NCBI GenBank assembly: GCA_001593845.1
Contig: LUCF01000062.1
Location: 1-10,973 of the forward strand
Length of the DNA stretch: 10,973 nt
DNA from: Candidatus Bathyarchaeota archaeon B63
GTDB lineage: Archaea; Thermoproteota; Bathyarchaeia; Bathyarchaeales; DTEX01
Direction of reading: 5' to 3'
Each line of letters opens with the position of its first letter. The stretch's first letter is position 1. The translations under genes were made by a program, and so were the position numbers. A model generated the notes under the pieces. The model had not been told where the DNA came from. It searched no databases and saw only the letters and a program-made list of their open reading frames with translations. Below are positions 1 through 7,240 of this stretch, one piece after another.

Positions 1-128
1 TCCCTGACCTCCCGGCTTATGAAGCCCCCGATCTTTAGGCCCTTGCTCTTCAGCTTCTCAGCTGCTCTGAGGAGGACCGTTGTCTTGCCTACTCCAGGCC
101 TCCCGGTCAGGAAATAAGCCCTCTTCAA
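1..128 (-). CDS. Nucleoside-triphosphatase, THEP1 family (5' part only)
   Basis: The 42 visible codons begin LKRAYFLTGRPGVGKTTVLL, a P-loop (GRPGVGKT, residues 9-16) set directly behind a first beta strand. A later GGFISREVR segment is typical of the archaeal/bacterial THEP1 (DUF265) family, which hydrolyses NTPs and is about 170-190 residues long; the rest lies beyond the window. The start is inferred as TTG at 128-126. An in-frame TGA sits only three codons upstream (137-135), and no ATG or GTG lies between it and the P-loop. TGATC at 138-134 could be a partial SD. It lies 90 bp downstream of pyrI on the same strand and is probably co-transcribed. The frame upstream of the TGA is open back to an ATG at 188 and would give a basic 17-residue peptide; I see no further support for it. 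The family is clear; the biological role in archaea is not established. Confidence 0.8.
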   Translation of the reverse strand, partial: MKRAYFLTGRPGVGKTTVLLRAAEKLKSKGLKIGGFISREVR

Positions 129-218
129 ATCGGATCACAACCGCCGCTTCCGCCCCGGCTTAATCGGCTTGATGCCTGTTTTCTCCATTGCTGGGGGACA
201 CGTTGTTCCTTTGATGGG

Positions 219-686
219 TTAAAACTGCTTTAGTATGTCCTCCTCCTCCATTATGTTGTTGCAGTAGTGGCATCTCAGCCTGAGGGGGTCCTCCTGCTCC
301 ACGTAGAATGTGGGCTTGACGGGTTCATCCTTGCTGTTCGAGATGCAGGAGGGCTTTATGCACTTGATTATCCCCTGGACTACTGGTGGGAGCTTAACCT
401 TCTGCTTCTCCACGACCCTGTAGTTCCGGATGATGTTTATCGTCGCTCTGGGCGATATCAGGGCTATCCTGTCGACCTCCTCCGGGTTGAGTTCCCGCCC
501 CTCTATCTTGACCATGTCCTTCGTCCCGAGCTTCTTGCTCGGAACGTTCATCGCTATCGTCACAACGCCTCCTGAGCGGCCGTCGATGCCCAGGATTCTG
601 ATGACATCTAGCGCCTTGCCCCTCGCTATGTGGTCTATGACCGTCCCATTCCTTATCTTCGAGACCCTAAGGGTTCTCTTAGACAT
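219..686 (-). CDS. pyrI: Aspartate carbamoyltransferase regulatory subunit PyrI
   Basis: PyrI is the allosteric subunit of aspartate carbamoyltransferase: it binds nucleotides in its N-terminal domain and contacts PyrB through a C-terminal zinc domain. The sequence shows VSKIRNGTVIDHI at the N-terminus, then NVPSKKLGTKDMVKIEGREL and LISPRATINIIRNYRVVEK, all typical of the family. It ends in a zinc knuckle, CIKPSC then CHYC. I chose the ATG at 686 (155 residues). This places the zinc cysteines at 109, 114, 139 and 142, almost identical to E. coli PyrI (109, 114, 138, 141), and gives a typical MSKRTLRVSKI start. An upstream in-frame ATG at 704 would add six residues. The gene is intact and close to the usual 150-155 residues. 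Its partner pyrB lies 765 bp away and is transcribed in the opposite direction, which is unusual. The NTPase gene follows it. Confidence 0.96.
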   Translation of the reverse strand: MSKRTLRVSKIRNGTVIDHIARGKALDVIRILGIDGRSGGVVTIAMNVPSKKLGTKDMVKIEGRELNPEEVDRIALISPRATINIIRNYRVVEKQKVKLPPVVQGIIKCIKPSCISNSKDEPVKPTFYVEQEDPLRLRCHYCNNIMEEEDILKQF

Positions 687-903
687 CAGGACCAACCGCT
701 CCATACTATATCATCGGCGGATAAAAGGTTATTCTCGGGACTTTAATCTTTAATACCGGCTTCCTTTCCCTTTAGTGGTATTCATCTAGGATCCTAATGC
801 TTCCCCATAAGCTGGAGTAGTAGGCTTTCATTACTCGAATACTATTACGGATAATGTTAACAAACTGATGATCATGGCTATCGGAAAATAATTTCTAAGA
901 AGG

Positions 904-1034
904 TCACTTGAGCGTTCTTAGCTCTTTGAGTATGTTTTTTTGAGTTTTTCTGGAAGAAGAGAGATCTTTCTTTTGCTTATTTCGTAGAATTCCGCCCTGG
1001 ATATGCCTAACATTTCGGATGCTCTCCCAGCGGA
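904..1034 (-). pseudogene. Remnant of a small UPF0175/HTH antitoxin-like gene
   Basis: On the minus strand, 1034-942 reads SAGRASEMLGISRAEFYEI followed by a basic ISLLPEKLKK segment. The G-R-A-S/A-E-x-L-G-I-S-x-x-E-F-Y pattern resembles the helix-turn-helix half of UPF0175-type small proteins, often antitoxins encoded beside PIN toxins. The frame breaks in a run of seven A (plus-strand T, 935-941). After a one-base shift it continues as NILKELRTLK and a TGA stop at 906-904. At the upstream end an in-frame TGA lies two codons before the motif. The adjacent frame reads DVTV there, as if a second frameshift had occurred. I found no intact N-terminal half and no toxin gene. I infer a decayed remnant; family assignment rests on a short motif and is tentative. 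Confidence 0.42.
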
Positions 1035-1153
1035 CGGTCACATCAAGACGGGATTAGAATGATAACGCTAATAACCATCGGCTCTTCACCTTCAAGATGG
1101 AGCACTCATTGCCAGCGGCACCTTTACACATGCATAAGCGAAAATGCACATCC

Positions 1154-1283
1154 CTTATAAAGAAAAAAATCTGCCGGGGCGCGGAGCTCAAAAAGAGAAA
1201 GGAATCCTGAGGCCTTTGTAAAGGCCTTATATAGAAAAAATTTTCCCGGCGGCGCGGAGCGCAAGAAAAAAGAGAAAGCCGGG
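1154..1283 (+). repeat. Two diverged tandem copies of a TATA-containing promoter-like unit
   Basis: Two stretches share the same order of blocks. Copy 1 has CTTATAAAG at 1154-1162, an A-rich tract, GCGGAGC at 1181-1187 and GAGAAAG at 1195-1201. Copy 2 has CTTATATAG at 1226-1234, an A-rich tract, GCGGAGC at 1254-1260 and GAGAAAG at 1272-1278. Offsets are 72, 73 and 77 bp, so this is one duplicated unit with small indels. Each TATA-like block is followed about 27 bp later by the conserved GCGGAGC, where an archaeal transcript would start. Copy 2 also contains CCCGGC (1245-1250) complementary to GCCGGG (1278-1283), and GCGC-GGA-GCGC at 1252-1262. I infer a duplicated promoter reading toward pyrB or toward the structured element before it. 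Confidence 0.5.
1210..1227. promoter_or_regulatory. 18-bp palindrome abutting a TATA box upstream of pyrB
   Basis: AGGCCTTTGTAAAGGCCT is two perfect 8-bp arms around GT. Its right end overlaps the first bases of the second TATA-like block (1226-1234), where a bound dimeric regulator would compete with TBP/TFB. Being so close to a perfect DNA palindrome, with a loop too short for a good RNA hairpin, it is more likely a protein site than a terminator. The regulator is unknown. Confidence 0.45.
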
Positions 1284-1295
1284 GCGGACGGAAGC

Positions 1296-1406
1296 AGCCT
1301 TACGAGCCATTAAATAGAACCGTGCGGCTATGAACCGCAGATAAGGTATATTGTGCTCACACAGAGGGGTCCATCCCAGAAGCAGCCCAGATGGGGCTGT
1401 AAGGCT
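1296..1406 (+). ncRNA. Candidate structured RNA or structured pyrB leader
   Basis: AGCCTTAC (1296-1303) is exactly complementary to GTAAGGCT (1399-1406) and closes a segment of about 110 nt. Inside it are TGCGG/CCGCA around a 7-nt loop (1323-1339) and CAGCCC/GGGCTG around a 5-nt loop (1383-1399; the last base competes with the closing stem). A weaker GGG/CCC hairpin lies at 1367-1377. CCTTA (1298-1302) could also pair with TAAGG at 1342-1346, so two exclusive folds are possible. The segment lies downstream of the duplicated promoter-like unit and ends about 46 bp before the pyrB start. It has no convincing reading frame and is not a tRNA: there is an anticodon-arm-like hairpin but no matching T-arm or acceptor. 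It may be a riboswitch-like leader or a separate small RNA; I recognise no known class. Confidence 0.38.
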
Positions 1407-1448
1407 TAAATCATCCTATTCACGTATTTGCTTTCGAGGTGGCTCTGA

Positions 1449-2384
<936 letters not shown>

Positions 2385-2401
2385 CCCCAAGCCTCAGGGA
2401 G

Positions 2402-2497
2402 CTAGGGGTCTTCTCTCATCCCATACTCTCGGGTCCTCAAGAACTGGATCCTGGCCTTCAAGACGCCCAGATAGAACTCATCATCATTAATATGCAT
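2402..2497 (-). CDS. Possible 31-residue ORF in frame after the NUDIX gene
   Basis: A short frame begins MHINDDEFYLGVLKARIQFL and ends at a TAG (2404-2402). It lies in the same frame as the NUDIX gene, and the 13 codons between the NUDIX TAG stop (2539-2537) and this ATG are also open. The frame therefore runs 44 sense codons past the stop. The composition (acidic start, then an amphipathic, basic helix-like stretch) looks protein-like. It has no recognisable domain and no clear SD. It could be a small gene, the remains of a longer NUDIX C-terminus cut by a point mutation to TAG, or chance. Confidence 0.22.
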   Translation of the reverse strand: MHINDDEFYLGVLKARIQFLRTREYGMREDP

Positions 2498-2536
2498 CCT
2501 GCGGAGTATCCTGAGGCCGCCTCTGGATTCAAAAGG

Positions 2537-3094
2537 CTAATTCTCCCCCAGCCTTAATCTTTTCCTAACCATTGGGAGGGCCCTGAGGAACTCCTCGAAG
2601 GCGACCTTGAAGCCATAGGCGAACCTCCTCTCCCCAGTCTCGATGCTCCTCTTGATCTCCTCCAGAGTCATGAAGAGCCCCTCCGATATCTCGTCCCTCT
2701 CAAGCCTCATCGGCCCGTCGTATCTGCAGAAGTAGATCATCGATATCTCCCGCTCAGCCCCAGAGAAGCTCTTAACCTTCCCAAGCCTATGCAGAGGCGC
2801 ATCGATGCCGAGCTCCTCCATAAGCTCCCTCCATGCAGCCTCATCATAGCCCTCTCCATACTCAACATGCCCCGTGGCCGAGGCCGTGTAGAAGCCTGGG
2901 TAGAGATCCTTCTCCACGGATCTCCTCTGGATGAAGACTTCGCCCCTCCTGTTCAGTACGAAGACGTAGACGGATCTGTGTATGAGGGAAGGGTTGGAAT
3001 GGCACTCCTCCCTGGAGGCCACGCCGATCACGTTATCATCCTCATCGACGACGTAGAAGAGCTCCTCAGCCCTTCCATTCTTCAGATGCGTCAT
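2537..3094 (-). CDS. NUDIX hydrolase, YfcD/IPP-isomerase-like branch
   Basis: NUDIX enzymes cleave a nucleoside diphosphate linked to another group, using a divalent metal held by the Nudix box. From the ATG at 3094 the protein has 185 residues with a complete box at 75-97: G75, E81, R89-E90 and E93-E94-L95-G96. The N-terminal EELFYVVDEDDNVIGVASREE and the HRSVYVFVLNRRGEVFIQRRS strand pair resemble the YfcD-like and type I isopentenyl-diphosphate isomerase branch. The isomerase active-site cysteine is absent (TASATGH occupies the place), so I favour hydrolase. Longer starts reach 3151 but overlap the upstream gene by 41 nt and encode its shadow; the ATG at 3094 lies 16 bp after that gene's stop. 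It is probably in an operon with the UroD-like gene. The stop is TAG, with open frame beyond it. Substrate unknown. Confidence 0.85.
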   Translation of the reverse strand: MTHLKNGRAEELFYVVDEDDNVIGVASREECHSNPSLIHRSVYVFVLNRRGEVFIQRRSVEKDLYPGFYTASATGHVEYGEGYDEAAWRELMEELGIDAPLHRLGKVKSFSGAEREISMIYFCRYDGPMRLERDEISEGLFMTLEEIKRSIETGERRFAYGFKVAFEEFLRALPMVRKRLRLGEN

Positions 3095-3110
3095 AGCCCG
3101 CGTCTCAGCC

Positions 3111-4205
3111 TCAGAATTTCGGTCCGCAGCCCATCTCCTCCAGAGCGCCACAGAGCGCCTCGATGTTCTCTATGGGCGTAGGCGGATAGACACCAACCGT
3201 GATCATGAAGCCCCCATCCGGAGAGCTGAGCTCCGAGACCACATGCCTGACGTGCCTCTCGATATCCCTCGGCCTCCCGAACGGGATTATCCTCTGCCTA
3301 TCTATATCCAGGTCTATGCAGACCTTGCCTTTAAGCCTCTTCTTTATCATCTTAACCCCATTAACCAAGTCCTGGAGGTTAAGTATCGTCACCCCGGCCT
3401 CGATCAGGTCCTCAGCGATCTCCATTATGTGGCCGTCACTATGGAGGCGGATGTGAACCCCCTCCTCCCTAACCGGCGTGAACATCTCCCTATAAGCTGG
3501 GAAGAGGTACTTCCGAAACGTGCTTGGTCGGATAGGCATCCTATCCTGCATCCCCAAGTCATCCCCGCAGCTCAGCAGGTCTATCCCAACCTCAAGCCAT
3601 CTACGGATCAGCTTCAAGTTATAATCGACGACCATGCTGATCAATGTCCTGAGCTGAGGAGGCTCCTCGATGAAGTCCCTCATCAGGTTGCTGAATCCCC
3701 TCAGGTAGTAGAGACGCTGAAACATGAAGCCGTGGGGGCAGCTCCCAACCGCAAGCTTCCCTTCCTTCTTATTCTTCTCAACCTTCATGAGGGCCTCCTT
3801 GAAGTCCCCAACTGATGGGGGGAAGCCCTCCCGAGGAAGAATCCCCAGCGAGAGGGGGTCAGGCGGCTCATAGGACTCCAGGGCCTCCCAGTCTTCAAGC
3901 GGATGCTCCACAACCTGCCCTTGGAGGCCGTCGACCAGGAAGGCCCAGACGCACCCCCACTCATCCGTGATCCTGTTCCCAGCTCGTCTCACGCCGAAGT
4001 CGTCGAAGTCCCTGCTTCCCCTCTCGTAATCCCCGAAGATCCTGGGGTGGCTGAGGACGATGTCCTCCATCCTCTCGCGGTACTTGCTCCAGAGAGGCTG
4101 GGAGATCACTACGCTGCATGGTATCCACTCCGGCTCATCCATATCCGCGGCTCTCAGGAAGTTCTCACGGGCATCCAAGAGCCAACCCCAATTCCATGAG
4201 ATCAC
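3111..4205 (-). CDS. UroD-superfamily protein, MtaA/CmuA-like methyltransferase type
   Basis: This is a UroD-fold (TIM barrel) protein of 364 residues. Relatives include uroporphyrinogen decarboxylase and the corrinoid:coenzyme M methyltransferases MtaA/MtbA and CmuA. Family-like segments are LLDARENFLRAADMDEPEWIP (9-29), GDDLGMQ (214-220), HSDGHIMEIAEDLIEAGVTILN (255-276), a strand with ICIDLD-type sequence near 296-300, and the closing GVYPPTPIENIEAL (338-351). MtaA-type enzymes have a zinc-binding H-x-C at the HSDG position; here the cysteine is replaced by aspartate. This fits the large uncharacterised HSDG subfamily, often found near corrinoid proteins, better than true MtaA or a haem-pathway UroD. 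The GTG start is at 4205; TTG at 4178 is also possible, since a TATA-like AATAAAC at about 4215 would put the transcript start after the GTG. The cognate methyl donor is unknown. NUDIX follows closely. Confidence 0.83.
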   Translation of the reverse strand: MISWNWGWLLDARENFLRAADMDEPEWIPCSVVISQPLWSKYRERMEDIVLSHPRIFGDYERGSRDFDDFGVRRAGNRITDEWGCVWAFLVDGLQGQVVEHPLEDWEALESYEPPDPLSLGILPREGFPPSVGDFKEALMKVEKNKKEGKLAVGSCPHGFMFQRLYYLRGFSNLMRDFIEEPPQLRTLISMVVDYNLKLIRRWLEVGIDLLSCGDDLGMQDRMPIRPSTFRKYLFPAYREMFTPVREEGVHIRLHSDGHIMEIAEDLIEAGVTILNLQDLVNGVKMIKKRLKGKVCIDLDIDRQRIIPFGRPRDIERHVRHVVSELSSPDGGFMITVGVYPPTPIENIEALCGALEEMGCGPKF

Positions 4206-4275
4206 AGGGGTTTATTGGCTTATCGGTCCTCACGCCTCCTACAAGGCCGCGGCGGGGAACAGCTGATGGGAACCC

Positions 4276-5553
4276 CTAGAGAAAGAGGCCCGCTTGGGTG
4301 AAGGCGTAGAGGACCAGCAGTAGACAGGCCGTTGTCACGCTGTCTGATAGGCTGCTCTCACATGGGATCACGAAGTTGTCGGGGTCAAGCCCGTTCCTGA
4401 AGGTGACGACCGCCAGGCTGTAGGAGACCGCCGCCATGATGGGGCCGGCGAGGAGGTTGAGGGATGAGAGGATCGCGGCGAGCACGATGAGGTCGCTGAG
4501 GAGCACGCTTCTGTGAACCAGATAGAGCGAGGCTGAGGAGAAGAGGAGGAACCAGGCGGCGGATGAGATGAGGACCCCTCCTATCTCCGGCAGGTTCTCC
4601 CCTATGGACCTGAATGAGGGGTCGGCTGTGCCGAGGGCGAGCTTCGTCGTCATCGTCGATCCGACCATCGAGCCTACATCCCCGATCGTGTCTATCAACG
4701 CTGGATAGAGCACGTATATCTCCTTCCTCCTCCCTATGAGCTCACTGATCCTTCCGAGGAGGCTACCGGTGACATTCACGATCAAGGCTACGACGATCAG
4801 TGTGAGGGAGAACTCCTTTATGGTCCTGGAGAGGCCCTCAGCCCCCCTCTTCCTAACCAGGAGGAGGACGGCCAGGATGAGGAAGGCGGTGTTCAAGAGC
4901 CACATGATCAGTGAGCCTGGGAGGCCGGAGAAGACCAGCCTGATGGAGAGGATGAAGCACAGGGTGACCAGGATGTCGCCTAGGGTGGACATGACCGGGT
5001 AGACGATTATGTCGGGGTCAAGCCCACGCTTAAATGAGAGGATGGATATCCCGATCGTTACTGGGGAGACGAGGATGAGGCTCAGCCCCATCGTCGTGAG
5101 TATCGCCGAGAATATGCTCAGGGCCTCGATCAGCCCCACACTCCAGACGGATACATTTATGAGGTAGGCCAGGCCCCCCATCATCAGGCTGCTCTGGAAG
5201 GTCAGTATTATCATCGAGTAGACCAGAACCCGGAAGTAGCGGGTGTTCTCCAGGAAGCTAGGCTTAACCATTCCTAAGTGGAGGGCGGTCGAGAGCCTCC
5301 CGCTGAAGAAGCCGCCTATGACCCCCCTCATGCTGATGATGCTGGGGTAGATCATGATGACCCAGGGGGCGGATGAGAGGATCTCGGAGAAGGCGACGAG
5401 GATAGATCCGGCGAGGAGGCCGCCGAGATCAAAAGAGAGGGCTAAGAATGACTGCTTAAGCGTCCCGAATAAGCGGCTCCTCGGGCGGGCTATCTCCAGC
5501 AAAGGCCCTGATGGGCTCGTGGGGTACGCTTCGTCGACGACGTTGGTCCTCAT
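4276..5553 (-). CDS. Divalent cation (Mg2+) carrier, duplicated MgtE/SLC41 membrane domain
   Basis: This 425-residue integral membrane protein is two MgtE-type transmembrane domains in tandem, as in SLC41 carriers. It lacks the N-terminal and CBS regulatory domains of bacterial MgtE. The repeat is visible: YPSIISMRGVIGGFFSGRLS pairs with YPALIDTIGDVGSMVGSTMT, and FKRGLDPDIIVYPVMSTLGD pairs with FRNGLDPDNFVIPCESSLSD. The acidic and polar residues in these pairs line the ion path in the family. About ten hydrophobic segments follow a cytosolic tail of around 30 residues. I chose the ATG at 5553 rather than the GTG at 5562 because GGAAGTGA, a near-perfect SD, ends five bases before it and overlaps the GTG. 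A TATA box lies at 5615-5622. It is followed after 70 bp by the UroD-like gene. Ion selectivity is inferred from the family. Confidence 0.88.
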   Translation of the reverse strand: MRTNVVDEAYPTSPSGPLLEIARPRSRLFGTLKQSFLALSFDLGGLLAGSILVAFSEILSSAPWVIMIYPSIISMRGVIGGFFSGRLSTALHLGMVKPSFLENTRYFRVLVYSMIILTFQSSLMMGGLAYLINVSVWSVGLIEALSIFSAILTTMGLSLILVSPVTIGISILSFKRGLDPDIIVYPVMSTLGDILVTLCFILSIRLVFSGLPGSLIMWLLNTAFLILAVLLLVRKRGAEGLSRTIKEFSLTLIVVALIVNVTGSLLGRISELIGRRKEIYVLYPALIDTIGDVGSMVGSTMTTKLALGTADPSFRSIGENLPEIGGVLISSAAWFLLFSSASLYLVHRSVLLSDLIVLAAILSSLNLLAGPIMAAVSYSLAVVTFRNGLDPDNFVIPCESSLSDSVTTACLLLVLYAFTQAGLFL

Positions 5554-5594
5554 CGCATTCACTTCCTTCCATCCACGTCCGCCCTCCTTCTAAG

Positions 5595-5622
5595 ATGCGG
5601 CTCCTCAACCGCATAGTATAAA
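5595..5622 (-). promoter_or_regulatory. Promoter of the SLC41/MgtE-like gene with inverted repeat
   Basis: On the minus strand TTTATACT (5622-5615) is a TATA box, placing a start near 5590 and a leader of about 37 nt that holds the GGAAGTGA SD. Directly downstream of the TATA box, 5614-5595, is an inverted repeat with arms ATGCGG and CCGCAT around 8 bp. Between the TATA box and the initiation site, a bound protein would block RNA polymerase. A metal-sensing repressor is an attractive but unproven guess. Confidence 0.5.
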
Positions 5623-5857
5623 CACGTCTCTCTTCACGGGTTTTCTTGAGCTTTGGTAATTTACGCACATAAATCTTCCGCAAATGGACATTAGCCGCCA
5701 TGGATTCACAGGCATCATAGCCACGTACTCAACGGAAAGGGGCGGAAGAAGCGATAGGCCTCCAAATGAATCTAATGAGGAATGTCCGAGGCGAGGTTAA
5801 TCTTTCTGAGCATCGAACCTCCACGGGATCTGCTCCATGGAAAGATAATTAAGGAAG

Positions 5858-5865
5858 TTTATATG
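5858..5865 (+). promoter_or_regulatory. TATA box for the corrinoid protein gene (leaderless)
   Basis: TTTATATG with a purine-rich AAGGAA stretch before it (a BRE-like element) is centred about 27.5 bp upstream of the ATG at 5889. The transcript would begin at or within a base or two of the start codon, with no SD needed. The rest of the 335-bp gap 5554-5888 shows no convincing gene. A frame of about 35 basic codons on the minus strand from 5701 runs into the neighbouring gene and lacks support. Confidence 0.6.
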
Positions 5866-5888
5866 TAGATTAGAGGAAATGTTCGGGG

Positions 5889-6537
5889 ATGACTGGGATG
5901 TCGAAGGATGATGAGATTCTCGGGAGATTAAGGGATGCAATCGTGAATCTCGATATAGAAGGGGTTCAGAAGGCGGCTAAGGACGCCCTGGAAGCCGGAA
6001 TCCCCGCCTACAGGGCGGTCATCGAGGGGATGGCTAAGGGGATGGAGATCGTCGGGCAGAAGTATGAGGAGGGAGAGTACTTCCTCGCTGAGCTCATCAT
6101 GGCCGGGGAGACCATGAAGGAGGGAATGAGCGTCCTTGAGCCCCACCTTAAGGCCGGCGACATAAAGACCGCCGGCACCGTTGTCATAGGCACCGTTAGG
6201 GGAGACCTCCATGACATAGGAAAGAACATCGTAGTCACGCTTCTTAAGGCCGCGAACTTTAGATCTCGGCGTTGACGTCTCAACCGAGAAGTTCATAGAG
6301 GCAGTAAAGAAGCACAACCCAGATATCCTGGCGATGTCAGCGCTCCTCACAACGACGATGATAGAGATGGAGAATGTGATTAAGGGCCTAGAGAAGAGCG
6401 GGCTGAGAGACAGGGTTAAAATCATAATCGGGGGAGCCCCAATAACCCCGGAGTACGCCGAGAAGATAGGCGCGGACGCGGCCGCCAGGGACGCAGTTGA
6501 GGGCGTCCGCATATGCAGCGGATGGGTAAAGGGCTAA
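5889..6537 (+). pseudogene. Methyltransferase corrinoid protein (MtaC/MttC type), frameshifted
   Basis: These small proteins carry a cobamide that shuttles methyl groups between a substrate-specific methyltransferase and a second methyltransferase. Frame 1 (5889-6275) encodes the helical cap domain (residues 1-90) and the first half of the B12-binding Rossmann domain, including the cobalt-ligand motif D106-L-H108-D-I-G111. It derails after KAANF into RSRR and a TGA. Frame 2 resumes at 6262 with DLGVDVSTEKF, SALLTTTM and IIGGAPITPEYAEKIGAD, ending with TAA at 6537. Relatives have three residues (such as E-V-I) between the F and the D; here one base remains, so 8 nt are missing. With the gap filled the protein would be about 218 residues, the normal length. 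Ribosomal slippage could not restore the lost strand residues. It is either a recent pseudogene or an assembly error. The nearest methyltransferase-like partner is the UroD-like gene on the other strand. Confidence 0.85.
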
Positions 6538-6619
6538 GTAGCAGACTGCCTTCGATCCCATGAGAGCTGATCCTGCTTCTTTTATTGTTCTTCTCCTCAA
6601 TCTCAGAATAATGAGGCCC

Positions 6620-7240
6620 CTAAAGCGGGCTTTCTTCTATATATCTGAAGATCTCATCCGCCTTATCCCTGCTTATTCTACCAGACTCCAGCAGGCTACG
6701 GATCACCTCTGATATGGTCACGATTGATAGAAATCGGTATCCGCGGCTCTCGATCTCTTCCCGCCCGCCCTGCTCCCTGTCAACGACGACCATGACGGCC
6801 ACGATCTCCCCTCCAGCCTCCTCTATGGGCCTCATGCCCTCGATCTTCGACTCCCCGCTCGTTATGACGTCGTCGAAGAAGACGAAGCGGTCCCCAGGCT
6901 CCACTGATCCGCCGGATATCCTCCCCCGAACCCCATAGGCCTTCGGCTCCTTCCTAACGATTATGCATGGCATCCTAAGCCTACAGGCGACGGCCGGAAG
7001 GAGGAGGGCACCCTTCAGCTCTATCGTAGCCAGCTTATCGACTCTCATCTCGCGTTTTAGCCCTTCGATCTCATCGGCGATGATGTTCACCACCCCCCTG
7101 AAGCTCCCAGGCGAAGAGAGAAGCCATGACAGGTCTATGTAGTAGGGGCTCACAACCCCAGACTTCAGCTTGAACCTCCCGAACTTCAGGGCCCCAGACC
7201 GGAACAGGGCATCCGCGAGCATGAAGGCCTTCTCAGACAT
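6620..7240 (-). CDS. pyrE: Orotate phosphoribosyltransferase PyrE
   Basis: PyrE transfers phosphoribose from PRPP to orotate, giving OMP, the fifth step of UMP synthesis. The 206 residues fit the archaeal stand-alone enzyme (no OMP decarboxylase fusion). FKLKSGVVSPYYIDLS (23-38) is the orotate and phosphate-binding start. RKEPKAYGVRGRISG (96-110) is the flexible catalytic loop with its lysines and K-x-x-x-G pattern. FVFFDDVITSGESKIEGM (119-136) is the PRPP signature with the paired aspartates D123-D124; it reads TSGES where many enzymes have TTGGS. The loop ATIELKGALLLPAVA replaces the more usual glycine-rich loop here, a modest divergence. ATG at 7240 is preceded by GGTGGA (7251-7246) as SD. 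No other pyr gene adjoins it; the closest are pyrB and pyrI about 4-6 kb away. Confidence 0.95.
   Translation of the reverse strand: MSEKAFMLADALFRSGALKFGRFKLKSGVVSPYYIDLSWLLSSPGSFRGVVNIIADEIEGLKREMRVDKLATIELKGALLLPAVACRLRMPCIIVRKEPKAYGVRGRISGGSVEPGDRFVFFDDVITSGESKIEGMRPIEEAGGEIVAVMVVVDREQGGREEIESRGYRFLSIVTISEVIRSLLESGRISRDKADEIFRYIEESPL

Noticed and set aside
267..575. Plus-strand frames opposite pyrI (267-575 and 430-753)
   Set aside because: Antisense shadows of pyrI, which has full-length family conservation on the minus strand.
861..885. C/D-box sRNA candidate (CTGATGATC resembling a C box)
   Set aside because: No CTGA D box or internal C'/D' pair occurs at the required distance.
1323..1339. 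Anticodon-arm-like hairpin (5-bp stem, 7-nt loop with T at position 33), possible tRNA
   Set aside because: The implied anticodon ATG is not used in archaea, and no T-arm, D-arm or acceptor stem of the right spacing is found around it.
5456..5701. Basic minus-strand frame starting MAANVHLRKIYVRKLPKLKK
   Set aside because: Its second half is an out-of-frame shadow of the cation carrier gene, and the promoter and SD of that gene lie inside it; no family resemblance.
6250..6275. Programmed ribosomal frameshift in the corrinoid gene
   Set aside because: A slip could join the frames but would still omit the three conserved strand residues, and no slippery heptamer or pseudoknot is evident at AACTTTAGATC.
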